Part shown: piece by piece, positions 54,062 to 64,000 of the stretch
Layout: every line of letters starts with the position of its first letter
Numbering within the stretch: the first letter of the stretch is position 1
Assembly (NCBI GenBank): GCA_963966185.1
Contig: CAWZYM010000326.1
Span: 248,001-312,000 of the forward strand
Reading direction: 5' to 3'
Source: Rhabditoides inermis
Taxonomy: Eukaryota > Nematoda > Chromadorea > Rhabditida > Rhabditidae
Length of the DNA stretch: 64,000 nucleotides
The notes under the pieces: model-generated
Seen by the model: only the letters and a program-made list of their open reading frames with translations
What the model was told of the DNA's origin: nothing
Database searches by the model: none
Made by a program: the position numbers and the translations under genes

Positions 54062-56466
54062 CTATATAAAAGTGCAGCTTGTTCCCCGAACCCACTTCTG
54101 CAGTGTGTACGCGAGTTGTGCCCCGTCGACGCACTGGAACAGCATCTTGGTGTTGTACGCCGCGCCCCGGTCCTGCAACGAATACTATGGGGTACTGTAG
54201 TACTGTTGTAAAACTCTTGCAATGAACAAATCTGCTACGCTTATTTCAGGTATTCGTTATCTGATATGTTTATTATCACTGGGCGTGTGGCACTCTTATA
54301 AAAACTGTATGGTTATTGTTACTTTTGAAGATTACATGCCGACTACGCTTTTTGATCCGTCGCGTTATAACGTTGATCCTGTCAACAGTGCAGAAACGAG
54401 TTTTCGTTTAGTTCGTTTCCAGATCATGAATTATTGTGGACTACGACCACCCCACTGAGTATAGCGCTTTGTGCTCAAGAAATGGGTTTCCGCAACCTGT
54501 TTCGACTAGGACCATCACTATCACTGGGGGTTACACATTAAATACACATAATAACACTCACCTCAGATATCCTTATGAGTATATGGCATCCGTAGACGGC
54601 GATGAGAGTCGAAGCGACGCCGACTCCGTTCAGAATCTGCGACGCCCTGAAAACGAATGTTCATCTGTTCGAAATACGTCATTTGAGTTTTGGTGTACAC
54701 GGTGTGAACAGCGCAACATGACATGATCATTCTGATCATTCTTCTATTGTACTTATATGTACGTTTCGTGGTTGCGATGAAACGGCAAACAATGGTTCAT
54801 TGATTTTATGTGCTGTACTGCACTTGACGTATATTTTAAACTCACTCGACGCTGCAAAATACAATTACCACATTTTGCGTTATAGTGTTTCTATACTCAC
54901 AGATAAATAAAACAAAATGAAAAACTTCATTCATACGTTTCACGATTCGAATAAAGATTGAAACTGCAAATCGTTGCAATTTCAAATCTGCGTGAATACA
55001 CAAAAACCTTCAAGCTTCAAACATCTTAAAAATTGTTAAGAACATGAATACTCACGCGCCGTTGACGTTCAAGCCCTCGTGGCCGCCGACGATGAGAACG
55101 ATCTGGAAAGGGAGATGCAGTCAGTTTCCTGATTCATGAAGCCACTCTCTTGAAAGAGGCAGAGAGAAAAAAAGGGACACTGAATGCGACGGCGACTAGT
55201 ATCCGAAATAATGAGGGGATAGAATACGATGTGAAAACCGTGAACAAGTTGTGTGACATCAACGTCATCAAATCACACAACTTGTGCCGTAGTTTTCTAG
55301 CGCAAGAATATCAATATCAGAATCGTGACGCTTCCGCAAGATTAGACCAGTTGTGACCTCTATCCGAACAAAAGCAGCTCACCTCTATCAGAATCCGAAT
55401 CACCGGCGACTGCTCGATCATGTAGCCGATCATTCGCAGCGCGCGGCTGACAAGCAACCGATAATCAATCGATATAATCAATCGATAATCTTTATCACTC
55501 ACGCGGTGGGCTCGGCTGACGGCAGGCACTTGCAGCAGCAGCAGAATGGTGGGGTGGTGAAGGAGATGCGCTGAAGTCTCTCTCTCTCCCTTCCTCTCTC
55601 CTTTCTCTCTCTCCTCTCTCTCTCTCTCCCTCTCCCTCGTATCTCTCTCCTCTCCCTCTCTCTTTGTTTCTCTCTTCTCTCTATCCCTCTCTTTATCTCC
55701 CCTCTCTCTCTCCCCTTCTATCTCCCCCTCTCTCTCCCTCACTCCATCCCTCTCTCTCCTCTCTCCCTCCCTCTCCTCCCTCCCCCTCCTTTCCCCTCTC
55801 TCTCTATCCCTCTCTCTCTCCATTCTTTCTCTTTCCTCTCTCTCCCTTTCTCCCTCCCTCCCCTCTCCTTCCCCCCCCCCCACCTTGTTCTTGAACTGCA
55901 GCCACTCGGCGAGCGCACTCCGCCCGCCCGCCAGTCGCATTATGAGTGCGTGCATCGTCTGATAGCACAGCATCAAGTAGCTGCAAGAAAAAAAAATGAA
56001 TGAATGGATTCCAGAAAAAAACTGCGTCCGTCACACAATTTAAATCACCAAATCAACCCCAAAAATGTTTAAAGCGAGCAATTCGTAAGAGAAGTAAAAG
56101 TAGCTGCAAAAATACGGAGTGAATGAATTCAATTTCAAATCAATTCAAAATTTTTATGATCATAACTTAAACATCAATTATTCACCGAGTAGCGCCGGGA
56201 TGAATGATTTTTTTACAGAAAAACCTGCTTCACACAACCCAAAGGAACAGTCGCTTATCTCATCCACAACCTGCCACAACTCATTTTCACACGAAAAAAA
56301 CATTTGGCAGTAACCGGAATCGAACCCGCGAAACTCGGGAGCCATAATATATACTCCGAATCGAAAATAAGTCGCCTTTGTTCCTTTTAACACAAAAAAT
56401 TGTTCAAAGCGAGCAATTCAAAAGAGGAGTGGAAGTAGCTGCAAAAAACACTGAGTGAACCCAATT

Positions 56467-56517
<51 letters not shown>

Positions 56518-57016
56518 ATATTCATTTATGAGTTTTCAGCAAAAATCCGTGGTCACTTTTTCTAGTAATGCTAGGGCACGCCTGAGATCGATTCTTACGA
56601 AAAGAGCGTGATAATATAACTACGAGGTATATTGTCTGATGTCTTATCGTCTTATGCCGAGTTCGGTGTGGTATAGGCAAAACGAATTATTGGATTTTGG
56701 ATTTTTTGGCTACACAACCAGGATTAGTGCGACCTAATTTATCTGATTATACAGCTACCGTGAAACGTATGAAAAGTGTCTAAATTTAAAATTATTGACA
56801 ATGCACTCACGTCAATCCGATAGCGTAGAGAATAGGCATGGATCGGGGAAAGATATTGCCACCGAGTGAGCACAGACACACCACCTGAAGATTGGAATCG
56901 ATCGATAAGTCGATAAATCAATCAATAATTCGACAATCCACCCACCAGTGGCATATACGCAACCCAGTAGAGATCCGTTTGCAAGTACTCGTCAGAGACT
57001 CTGAAACGGGATATGA

Positions 57017-57050
<34 letters not shown>

Positions 57051-57056
57051 GGAGAG

Positions 57057-57092
<36 letters not shown>

Positions 57093-57952
57093 CACTTCTT
57101 GTGGACCACCCATATGATTCTCATAGTAGTCAGTAGTACGATGAATGTGATGAGGGAACAGACGTAGATGAATACGTACATAGCAGTGTTCATTCCTGAA
57201 TGGAAGGAATGTCTCGGGATGAGATAGTGAAGCATTGTGGTATTCGCCTATTCGCTCTATCCACTATGTTCCATATGTAGTGCCTAGCCTAACCACAACT
57301 GGCTGTGGTTTGTGTATATTGTCAAAAAACTGCGGAATCTCTGTGAAAAGAACGTCATAACAACAATGATATCCTGCCTGCCTGATTCACTGATCCACCA
57401 CCAAAACGATATAACACTCAACACTCAACACTATGTTCAATACGATTCACGCCCAACATAAGTTGAAAAGTATATTTCGCGAGCAATGCAGCATTAGTTG
57501 AAGGTTGTAAGTTGATCCACAAAAACTGAAAAATACAAAAAGCTATTTCTCTACATTTCATATATCCATTCTTACACTTCACTAACGATCAAATGCTTAC
57601 ATGTTCTAACTCACATACTTGCACTCATTCCATTTCTCTGTACTAAGCTATGGAATAATGGAAATGTTGTCTTTCTTCTCTTTGCCACTTACTTACAACG
57701 TAGAGCGAAAATTATTCACCGAGGTACCGACTTCCCGACAGTGACAGTACATACGCGCTTCAGCCGTTCTACTTTCCGCTCCTTCCATTCTCTCTCTCTC
57801 TCTCCCTCCCTCCCTCCCTCCATCCCTTCCTCTCTCTTTCTTTCTCTCTCTCTCCACCCACCATGAAAGTGTTCGGCGACCTTGGGAGTGCGGACGAACG
57901 ACAGTGGCATGCTTTTCTCGCCCTCCGGGGGCAGCACCCACACGTCGTCCAT
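54062..57952 (-). CDS. OST-alpha / TMEM184-type organic solute transporter subunit, C-terminally short
   Basis: Ten exons, all in phase: 57,952-57,862, 57,195-57,096, 57,000-56,946, 56,884-56,811, 55,980-55,884, 55,570-55,503, 55,446-55,383, 55,102-55,056, 54,646-54,562 and 54,172-54,062, 263 residues. The start ATG lies 3 nt after a TTTTCAG acceptor, as at SL trans-splice sites. The hydrophilic N-terminus (MDDVWVLPPEGEKS) leads to a helix (MYVFIYVCSLITFIVLLTT), then YWVAYMPLVVCLC and ILYAIGLTYLMLCY. The family hallmark follows: a Cys cluster after Pro (TTPPFCCCCKCLPSAEP). Then come VIRILIEIVLIVGGHEG and SQILNGVGVASTLIAVYG. Known relatives are seven-helix plasma-membrane proteins of about 330-400 residues that move bile-acid-like or steroid solutes. 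This model stops where the sixth helix should be (TKMLFQCVDGAQLAYTL), so a 3' exon is missing or the gene is truncated. Confidence 0.82.
55575..55880. repeat. Long CT-rich microsatellite in an OST-alpha-like intron
   Basis: About 300 bp of interrupted (CT)n/(CCT)n on the plus strand between exons 5 and 6. Read in the sense direction of the gene it is GA-rich, so it does not act as a polypyrimidine tract. Confidence 0.95.
56297..56335 (-). other. tRNA B-box-like relic in an intron
   Basis: On the minus strand CGCGGGTTCGATTCC matches an internal RNA polymerase III B box, but no A box lies at the expected distance. It is probably the 3' part of an old tRNA-derived SINE in intron 4 of the OST-alpha-like gene. 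Confidence 0.35.
56470..56511. repeat. (TA)n microsatellite
   Basis: About 21 TA dinucleotides inside intron 4 of the OST-alpha-like gene. Confidence 0.95.
57020..57090. repeat. (GA)n microsatellite
   Basis: GA runs with small interruptions filling most of the intron between exons 2 and 3 of the OST-alpha-like gene. Confidence 0.95.
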
Positions 57953-57955
57953 CTT

Positions 57956-57962
57956 CTGAAAA
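57956..57962 (-). promoter_or_regulatory. Probable trans-splice acceptor of the OST-alpha-like gene
   Basis: Minus-strand TTTTCAG, then AAG, then ATG. An acceptor 3 nt before the start codon with no convincing upstream exon is typical of spliced-leader addition in nematodes. An upstream non-coding exon is the alternative. Confidence 0.5.
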
Positions 57963-58655
57963 GCATGGCTGATCAACCGATAACCGATCAACTGATTAAC
58001 TGATCAACTGATCATGCACCATGCACATCGGCTCGTCACGCGTGTGCACATCAATGTAAAACTGTTATGATTGTTAAACTCTTATAAACGTTTTGAATTG
58101 ATTAAAATGTGCACAACCAATACAATTTTGTCAATGTGCACATCAATTACCGCGAGAGAGAGAGAAAGAGGGTGAAGAGATTGGCAGACAATTAGAGCGA
58201 TACATCACACGAATAAATTTTGTGTAGTGTAGTGGCGGATCTCAAAATTCCTTGATTCTCGACTGCGCAGTTGCACACGATACGTATACGTTTCAGGGCA
58301 AAGAGATATCACATACGACACGTTGTTAGTAATACGACACGGAGGTAAATATTATAAAAAAAAATTTATCTTGATGAAGAAGAGACTGACTGATGAGGAT
58401 GAAAAAAATGAGAAAGAGAATCACAAACACGTCATGACCACAATATTCTTATCACCTTCCCCAAATCAATAGTTCAAATAAACGCCTCCCATAAATGGGT
58501 ACCTCACAAGGTGTTCATAGTCATAGCGCCTAACAACCCACTTCCCTTTTCCCGATTCACAGTCCTTCTTATCACTGACTACTCTTCCTTCTACGTATAA
58601 TGTTTGCCGACACAAACCATCCCGCAGTTGTACCTACGAACAACTGTTGTCGATC

Positions 58656-58705
<50 letters not shown>

Positions 58706-59206
58706 GTGGCTGACCACTGTTTGTCTGACTACTCCAACTACAGACGTCAATTGACCCATATCTTCTTATCTGGTAAGGCGGAAGTGACTCACACGTTTAG
58801 ACAATACGCGAAAAAAGAAAACGAATTCGCGTTTTCGCGAGTCAGAAAGTCAATGTAATTCACAAAACACGAGAATACTCATGACTTTGTCATTTTATAG
58901 CCACTCGCAAACGATTCAAATCCGACTTAAAAATAGCGTATGCAAGAGAAACGCGAACAACACACCCACTACATGGATCATTACTCTGCAAACTGGTAAG
59001 TATGACTCATATATGATTATAACACAAAACGGCAGAACTGAAGGTCAACCCCTACTCTCTCTCGCTCCCCTAAATACGATTCCTAGAATAAACAGTATCA
59101 AGCAAACCAATCAGACGCGTCTCCTGTCTCGAGTGTTCCAATGAAAATCGACTGCGTAATAGACAAACAAAACTCTCAAGCCGCAAATCAAAACCTCTCA
59201 TTTGTA
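57963..59206. other. Intergenic interval with no supported gene
   Basis: About 1.2 kb between the 5' side of the OST-alpha-like gene and the 3' end of the next minus-strand gene. It contains a GAT/TGATC-rich stretch at 57,968-58,013 and a pure (CT)n tract at 58,660-58,700. Short open frames at 58,604-59,144 have no splice or homology support. Confidence 0.6.
58660..58700. repeat. (CT)n microsatellite
   Basis: About 20 uninterrupted CT dinucleotides. Confidence 0.97.
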
Positions 59207-59212
59207 TTTATT
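59207..59212 (-). terminator. Poly(A) signal candidate for the Glu/Lys-tail gene
   Basis: Minus-strand AATAAA (plus TTTATT) about 230 nt after the stop codon at 59,441. It is the first canonical signal in that direction. Confidence 0.5.
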
Positions 59213-59440
59213 CTCTCAATATCGCAAACACAGCCACATCACAATTCGGAATCAAATAGATATTTGAAATAGACAGGGAAAAGCTAACAATATTACATCA
59301 CCATAAAGCAACCGCGAGTAGCTACAACCTACATATAATATTATGGTTACACGGAATATCACAGAACAACTCGACTATAGAAAGTGAGTAAAGGGGGTAA
59401 ACTCTCAAGGACATACAGTCATGGCCTGCATCAAATGCTG

Positions 59441-60645
59441 CTACTCCTTCTCTTCCTTCTCTTCCTTCTTCTTCTCTCCCTCCTTCACCTCCTCCTTCTT
59501 GGCAGCCTCGGTCGGAGCAGGGACAGCAGGGGCGTCAGTCTTCTTCTCCTCCTCCTTCTTCTCTACCTCCTTCTTCTTCTCCTCTGGCTTCGAAGCAGTG
59601 GTGGGATCCGTCTTCACTTCCTCCTTCTTCTCAGTCGCAACTGCCGGAGCAGGAGCACCCGTTGGCTCCTTCTCCTTCGGCTGTTCCTTCTCCGCCGCCT
59701 TCTCCTCTTCCTTCTTCGCTTCCGTCACAGCAACCGGCGGCTGAGTGGCAGGAATCGTCTCATTCTGCAAAAATGAACATAAAACAAATAAGAATAGGGG
59801 AAAAGGAGAGAGGGTGAATAACACAAGAATCCACAAGGGACAAAGTGGGAGTGAAGCAGGGGGCAGAAAGCAAGAAAGCAAGTGTGTGTATTAGTGGCTG
59901 GGCATGCTTACTGTGGGTGCGTGCTTAGCAGGCAGGCCAGCCTCGTCGCTCTCTCTCTTCACCTTCCCAGCAGGGAGAGACGCGTTCGAAGCAACCGCGG
60001 GAGGGGCGACGGACGACTGCAAGGGAACAAACTGCTATGAAGAGAGAGAGAGAGGGAGAGAGAAAGGGAGATAGATAGAGTGAGTGAGAGAGAGAAAGGA
60101 GAGAGAGAGAGAGAGAGGGGGGGGGGGGAGGGAGGGAGAGATAGAGATAGAGAGACAGAGAGAGAAGGATGGTACCCACCGGAAGTCCCTGTGGTATCTC
60201 CAGCTCGGCAGTCTGTGCGGGCGCAGTGGGCGAGGTCGTCTTGCGGGTCGGGTGCGCTCGGTCAAAGAAATACTCCTGCAAATAGACAATGTTATGTTTC
60301 ACACAAAATAGTTATACAATTTATCCACAGGACTTTCAAGTTGTTGCCTTTCTCATCCAGCATTTGCATCACCTTTCAACAACACACACACACACTATGC
60401 ACATGTGCTATTCAAGCCGTTCCACATTCTCGATATTATACGCTTCAGTGACACACTGCACTCCAACATTAATACACCGTTCAATTCGTATAGTTGGAAT
60501 TGATTGTGAGCCCACATGCTAACACTAACTGCCCACATCGACACTAAACGCTTCAGCTTCACCAACACATAGTAATTCAACCCTATTTGGATCTCTCTTT
60601 CTCCCCCCTCCCCCTCCCCACCTCTCTCTCTCTCTCCCTCTCCTT

Positions 60646-60677
<32 letters not shown>

Positions 60678-62121
60678 CTGCTCTCTCTCTCTCCCCCCCC
60701 CCCTCTCTCTCCCTTCCTCCCTCCCCCTCCCCCCTCACCTTGAAGCAGAATGCGAGTCCAAAGTGGAGGAGGAGGATGGCAGCGACGACGCCGAGACCGA
60801 TCAGCTTGTTCGGGTCAGACTGAAACGGAAACGGTGATAGTTCCCGCCATTTTTCCAGTTCAAATGTTTAAATATTCCCGCACCACTTGCGCGCTATGAC
60901 TGTATATGCACCGGTTAGGTTAGAAGAATGCTCGGTTCGGACGCTGATCAACCAGCTTCTCCCTATCACCAAACCCACAATAGCACAAAAAATGAACTGA
61001 AATGTACGCTTCATGCTCATACCAAAATCGAAACACCAATTTTCTAAGAATTCATTTCTGTTGGAGAATCAATTTCACTATATTCCGTTTGCGCGCAGCT
61101 CAACATTTGTCGTCAAAAACATCATGTTGTCCAATAGTTTTACAGTACCCTAAACTATTGGACAGTGAACATTTTTTCGCACGTTCACGGGTCCTATTCG
61201 CGAAGATGTCACCACATCTAGCTAGTGTAGTGGTAACGCTCTCGCTTACGAGGAGTGTCGTTACAGTCACACTCTCGTATCAGAACCAAATTGATAGTAA
61301 CAATTGTAATGAACAATTGTAATCTGTGTTTCCCCATCAACAAGAAACGCAAAGTCCAGAAAAAGCTGGCAAAACAAAAATCGAGTGCAAGGACTCGAAC
61401 CCCAGCCTCTGGTCTGACAGACTGATGCGCTAACCACTAGGCCACAACGGCTCGGTCTTGACCGCCAGAAGTGGAATGAGGTAGCCAAAAAACCAGCCCT
61501 GTACGTTTTCGTACTGAAAACGTATATGGCGCGTAGGAAAAAGTAACACCAGAAATCGATGTCTGGGGTCCTAACTAAGGTATCCTATCAATTTGGTTCG
61601 GATCCGAGAGTGTGGCTCTAACGACACTCCTCGTTAGCCAGAATGAGTTCGCGGGTTCAATTCCCACCGGTCACGCAAAGTTTTGTCAAATTGAGAACTT
61701 CATTGAGAGGACTCTGATCTTTCTCTAACCACCCTAATGTCTCTCATGAAAAGAAGGAAACTCATTTTCGAGCCTACCATATGACAAATTGTAGCAAGTC
61801 TCTTCTCTACAGCCATAAGTTCCACAGTCAATTTTACTATAAAAAATGGCCCAAGTCTTTTCTCTTCTCCACACCGACACCCGCGGCCGTACCTTGAAGC
61901 ATGGGTAGAATGCCCTGACGAGGACGGCTCCGGAGAGGGCGACCGAGCCGAAGATGAGCGCCCAGCGGAACGCCGCCACGTCCACCGTCCACAGCACCTG
62001 CAGGGGAAGTTCACTCATCTATCACAGAACAAGTTGTCGTTTAATGTTAACTTTAAGGTATGTAGAATCAATCTTCCTTCGAAAAAATTTTTGGTTGGCT
62101 TACGTCCGTCTCAGAACTCAT
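59441..62121 (-). CDS. Small two-helix membrane protein with Glu/Lys/Pro-rich cytoplasmic-type tail
   Basis: Six exons, all phase 0: 62,121-62,104 (MSSETD, donor GTAAGC), 61,997-61,893, 60,819-60,739, 60,275-60,180, 60,016-59,912 and 59,764-59,441, 242 residues. Two hydrophobic helices lie in exons 2 and 3 (FRWALIFGSVALSGAVLV and LIGLGVVAAILLLHFGLAF). Each ends in a Cys-aromatic-Lys turn (YPCFK, FCFK), which suggests an internal duplication. Exon 4 begins EYFFDRAHPTRK. The rest is low-complexity: Pro/Ala/Thr, then Lys/Glu-rich runs (KKEEVKEGEKKKEEKEEKE) to the stop. The tail should be disordered or a charged helix. A TATA-like TATATAA lies about 10 nt before the ATG. I do not recognise the family, and no enzyme motif is visible. 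Confidence 0.78.
60045..60165. repeat. (GA)n/(G)n microsatellite
   Basis: Interrupted GA runs with a poly-G stretch in the intron between exons 4 and 5 of the Glu/Lys-tail gene. Confidence 0.95.
60590..60738. repeat. CT/CCT-rich microsatellite
   Basis: Interrupted pyrimidine tract directly next to exon 3 of the Glu/Lys-tail gene, on its donor side. Confidence 0.95.
61221..61248 (+). other. 5' half of a tRNA-like (SINE) sequence split by a MITE
   Basis: AGCTAGTGTAGTGGTAACGC resembles a polymerase III A box. It is followed by CTCTCGCTTA, where the MITE enters at TTA. The matching 3' half resumes at 61,634 with TTAGCCAGAATGAG and a B box, GGGTTCAATTCCC. The acceptor ends do not pair well, so this is a tRNA-derived SINE or dead tRNA rather than a functional tRNA gene. 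Confidence 0.5.
61249..61633. mobile_element. 385-bp MITE with about 49-bp terminal inverted repeats and TTA target duplication
   Basis: The left end, starting CGAGGAGTGTCGTTA (61,249-61,297), and the complement of the right end (61,585-61,633) agree at 45 of 49 positions. The element is flanked on both sides by TTA (61,246-61,248 and 61,634-61,636). A 3-bp TWA duplication with no coding capacity fits a PIF/Harbinger-type non-autonomous element. It sits in intron 2 of the Glu/Lys-tail gene. Confidence 0.75.
61381..61451 (-). other. tRNA-like sequence (SINE head or tRNA pseudogene) inside the MITE
   Basis: Minus strand: TGGCCTAGTGGTTAGCGC (A box) and GGGGTTCGAGTCC (B box) at tRNA spacing in a 71-nt body. 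The anticodon-loop triplet could be GTC, but the acceptor stem (GCCGTTG with CACTCGA) and the anticodon stem pair poorly. It is therefore a tRNA-derived element, not a working tRNA. Confidence 0.5.
61637..61676 (+). other. 3' half of the split tRNA-like sequence
   Basis: Contains the B box GGGTTCAATTCCC (61,653-61,665) and an acceptor-like CCGGTCACGC. It is continuous with 61,221-61,248 once the MITE and one TTA are removed. Confidence 0.5.
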
Positions 62122-62650
62122 ACAGTTATATAGTCAAATACATATCTACTATATACCAATTTGTCGTTCGATGTTAACTTTAGGGTATGTACAAGCAATC
62201 GTCCACAGAACCTGGCATCAATCCACTTTTTCATCTATCACATCTATCACATCAAAAGGTATAGTAAATACATTTAAAAAAATCCTGCAACATCACACAA
62301 AACACAAATCATGGTTGCAGCCTGCACAGCTATACCCTACACGGTGTGTCACACTAATCAAAGGCAATCATTGTCGTTATTCAAAATGCAAATACAATGG
62401 TGCGATTTGAACTCATACTGCACGTCTGTTTACACTTCGTATAAGTTATAAATAGTTATACGGGGAAGTGCGTCATTGGGCAGCGTATAGCAAAATGTCT
62501 TTCATTATGAATAAAATACATGGCTAATCACCCTGTATTACATAAAAACAACCTATGCACTTAACTATTCTACTAAATACTATACTTAACTACAAATACA
62601 CATCAGGAAAATTTGTGTGATTCGTTATGCTACTTGTTCCTGTTCCATTC

Positions 62651-62653
<3 letters not shown>

Positions 62654-62732
<79 letters not shown>
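62654..62732. repeat. (TA)n microsatellite
   Basis: About 39 uninterrupted TA dinucleotides. Confidence 0.97.
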
Positions 62733-62735
<3 letters not shown>

Positions 62736-62857
62736 ATTCAAAAGTCTAGTCTAGCAGTAAGTGTACAATATTACAATACTGCAATAGTACATGTGAAAAC
62801 ACGCAAAGTATTTCGAATATCTCCTCCCAGAAAATCGCAGATACGACAAACATCCAT

Positions 62858-62864
62858 TTTACAG
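62858..62864 (+). promoter_or_regulatory. Probable trans-splice acceptor of the receptor gene
   Basis: CATTTTACAG directly abuts the ATG at 62,865. No upstream coding exon is visible, so spliced-leader addition at the start codon is the simplest reading. Confidence 0.5.
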
Positions 62865-64000
62865 ATGCCCGCATCTAACGACGTATTGTTTTACATTGCC
62901 GTTGTTCAAACAGTGATTTCCACGGCGCAACTAATAATCAACATTTCTGTGATATGGACTGTATCCTCAACTTCGACTCTCCGTGAAAACGCATTGTCCA
63001 TAGTCGTGGTTAGTCTATACAGTTGGTTATAACTTAAAACGACACAACTCTAGATCGGATTATTTTTCACCGAATTCGTAGACATTCTGTACTGCATATT
63101 CTTCCTCTACCTTCCCGTATTATTCCAGAAAGTGTACTTCCGTAAGAGATTACAATACCAAACACAATTGTAGTCTACACTAATTTAGACTGCCCGGAAC
63201 CTCTTGGAATACTAGCTTCATTTCTCTTCAACTACACGTGGTATTCGGCATTGATGATGTACTTGGTGAATCTGACTGAGAAGAGAAGAAAATAATAACA
63301 CCTTGACTTCAGCTGGTCTGCTTCACACACGCAGTCGCAGTCTTTCTCCCCTCCTGGATACGCACATTCACAGTCACACACAGCACATGCTACATTCTCT
63401 GCGGATACGCATTCGCTGTCGGTAAGAACGACAACTTTTTGTGAAGTCAGAAAACGACTAGAAAGAAAAATGGATCATTTTTCATTTTCAGGCATGTCGC
63501 TGCCATTCATTGTCAACAGGTGTGACAACTACATGAACGACAGCTATTCGTGGGCGCACACCTACGAGACACTCAACCATCTGGACACAGAGTCGGGCAT
63601 TGCCAGAGTACTCAACAATGTCGACCACCTATACCAGGTGCAGCGATCCGAAAAAATTGGAGCCCTTGCCTAACTTCCCGCTAACAATTCCAGGCAACCG
63701 TTCTGATAGGCGTTCTCGTGATCGACTTGGCCATACTCTTCAAATTGCACAACTCAAAGGTAGAATCCATATTTTGAGACAAAGGCGTCATGAAAGCGCT
63801 ATACTTGCACAATTCAAAGATGTAGGTGAAAGTGCGCCTTTCAGCACCAAACAGTCACACGTATGTTGCGTCTTCTTGTTGTGTCTTGTTTCGACAGATA
63901 CAACGTCTTTTCAGATTCACGCGTCTCGCAAGCGCTACGTCAAGCGGATCGGAGTCAACTTCGCGGCGATCGGATTCATCGCATACTTTGTCGTCGCATC
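62865..64000 (+). CDS. Seven-helix chemoreceptor-like protein (nematode serpentine receptor, Srx-like), 3' end beyond window
   Basis: Seven in-phase exons: 62,865-63,008, 63,054-63,141, 63,189-63,265, 63,313-63,421, 63,492-63,637, 63,694-63,759 and 63,915-64,000 (cut). About 238 residues are visible. Helices appear at VLFYIAVVQTVISTAQLII, IGLFFTEFVDILYCIFFLYL, LGILASFLFNYTWYSALMMY, CYILCGYAFAVGMSLPFIV, ATVLIGVLVIDLAILF and VNFAAIGFIAYFVVAS. After helix 3, LVCFTHAVAVFLPSW resembles the NRFCAVFFP-type motif of Srx receptors. The extracellular loop NRCDNYMNDSY has a Cys. The cytoplasmic loop before helix 6 is basic (SRKRYVKR). The likely role is a G-protein-coupled chemosensory receptor in the ciliary membrane of sensory neurons. 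The class is inferred; another serpentine class is possible. The last helix and tail lie outside the window. Confidence 0.75.

Larger units (their letters stand above)
62122..62864. other. Divergent intergenic interval with (TA)n tract
   Basis: About 740 bp between the 5' ends of the Glu/Lys-tail gene (minus) and the receptor gene (plus). It is AT-rich, with a pure (TA)n tract of about 79 bp at 62,654-62,732. No gene. Confidence 0.7.

Noticed and set aside
58604..59144. Two plus-strand open frames of about 85 codons
   Set aside because: AT-rich, no conserved features, one begins within (CT)n; no donor/acceptor pairs in phase.
61381..61451. Functional tRNA-Asp gene
   Set aside because: A and B boxes are present, but the acceptor and anticodon stems are mispaired and it lies inside a MITE.

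Overview
This looks like nuclear DNA of a nematode, read from gene style alone. Protein-coding exons are short and GC-rich, and most introns are about 37-130 nt with TTTCAG-like acceptors. Two genes carry a TTTTCAG or TTTTACAG acceptor at or just before the ATG, as expected for spliced-leader trans-splicing. One gene resembles nematode Srx-type chemoreceptors. I cannot name the genus.

Layout. (1) 1-39,628: one tandem array of a 51-bp (17-codon) unit, about 777 copies and still running at the left edge. It contains an inverted block (about 11,673-12,734), a 4-nt deletion near 9,893 and nested higher-order duplications. Because 51 is divisible by 3, five of six frames are open. The minus-strand Ser/Thr frame, unit SSTTVSDSSTSTSTVEP, is the best candidate for a real product: a giant secreted or surface mucin. 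(2) 40,815-41,893, plus: a Thr-rich, apparently GPI-anchored mucin with a 42-bp repeat and a 1-nt frameshift. It lies head-to-head with the array frame. (3) 42,350-43,175, minus: exons of an unrecognised membrane protein. (4) 43,271-53,759, plus: three tandem paralogues of an unrecognised family of small, probably four-helix membrane proteins (P1, P2, P3). P1 is split by about 6 kb of Helitron-like DNA (43,826-49,779) inside a coding exon. P2 has one in-frame TAG. P3 is intact. (5) 54,062-57,952, minus: ten-exon OST-alpha/TMEM184-type gene, C-terminally short. (6) 59,441-62,121, minus: small two-helix membrane protein with a Glu/Lys-rich tail. A 385-bp TTA-flanked MITE and tRNA-like sequences lie in its largest intron. 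(7) 62,865-64,000, plus: seven-helix chemoreceptor-like gene, running off the right edge.

No shared pathway is evident. The two mucin loci would both act at a secreted or extracellular surface, and the remaining recognised genes all encode membrane proteins. Gene models were built by hand from splice phase and paralogue comparison. All exons quoted for P2, P3, the OST-alpha-like gene, the Glu/Lys-tail gene and the receptor join in a consistent phase.
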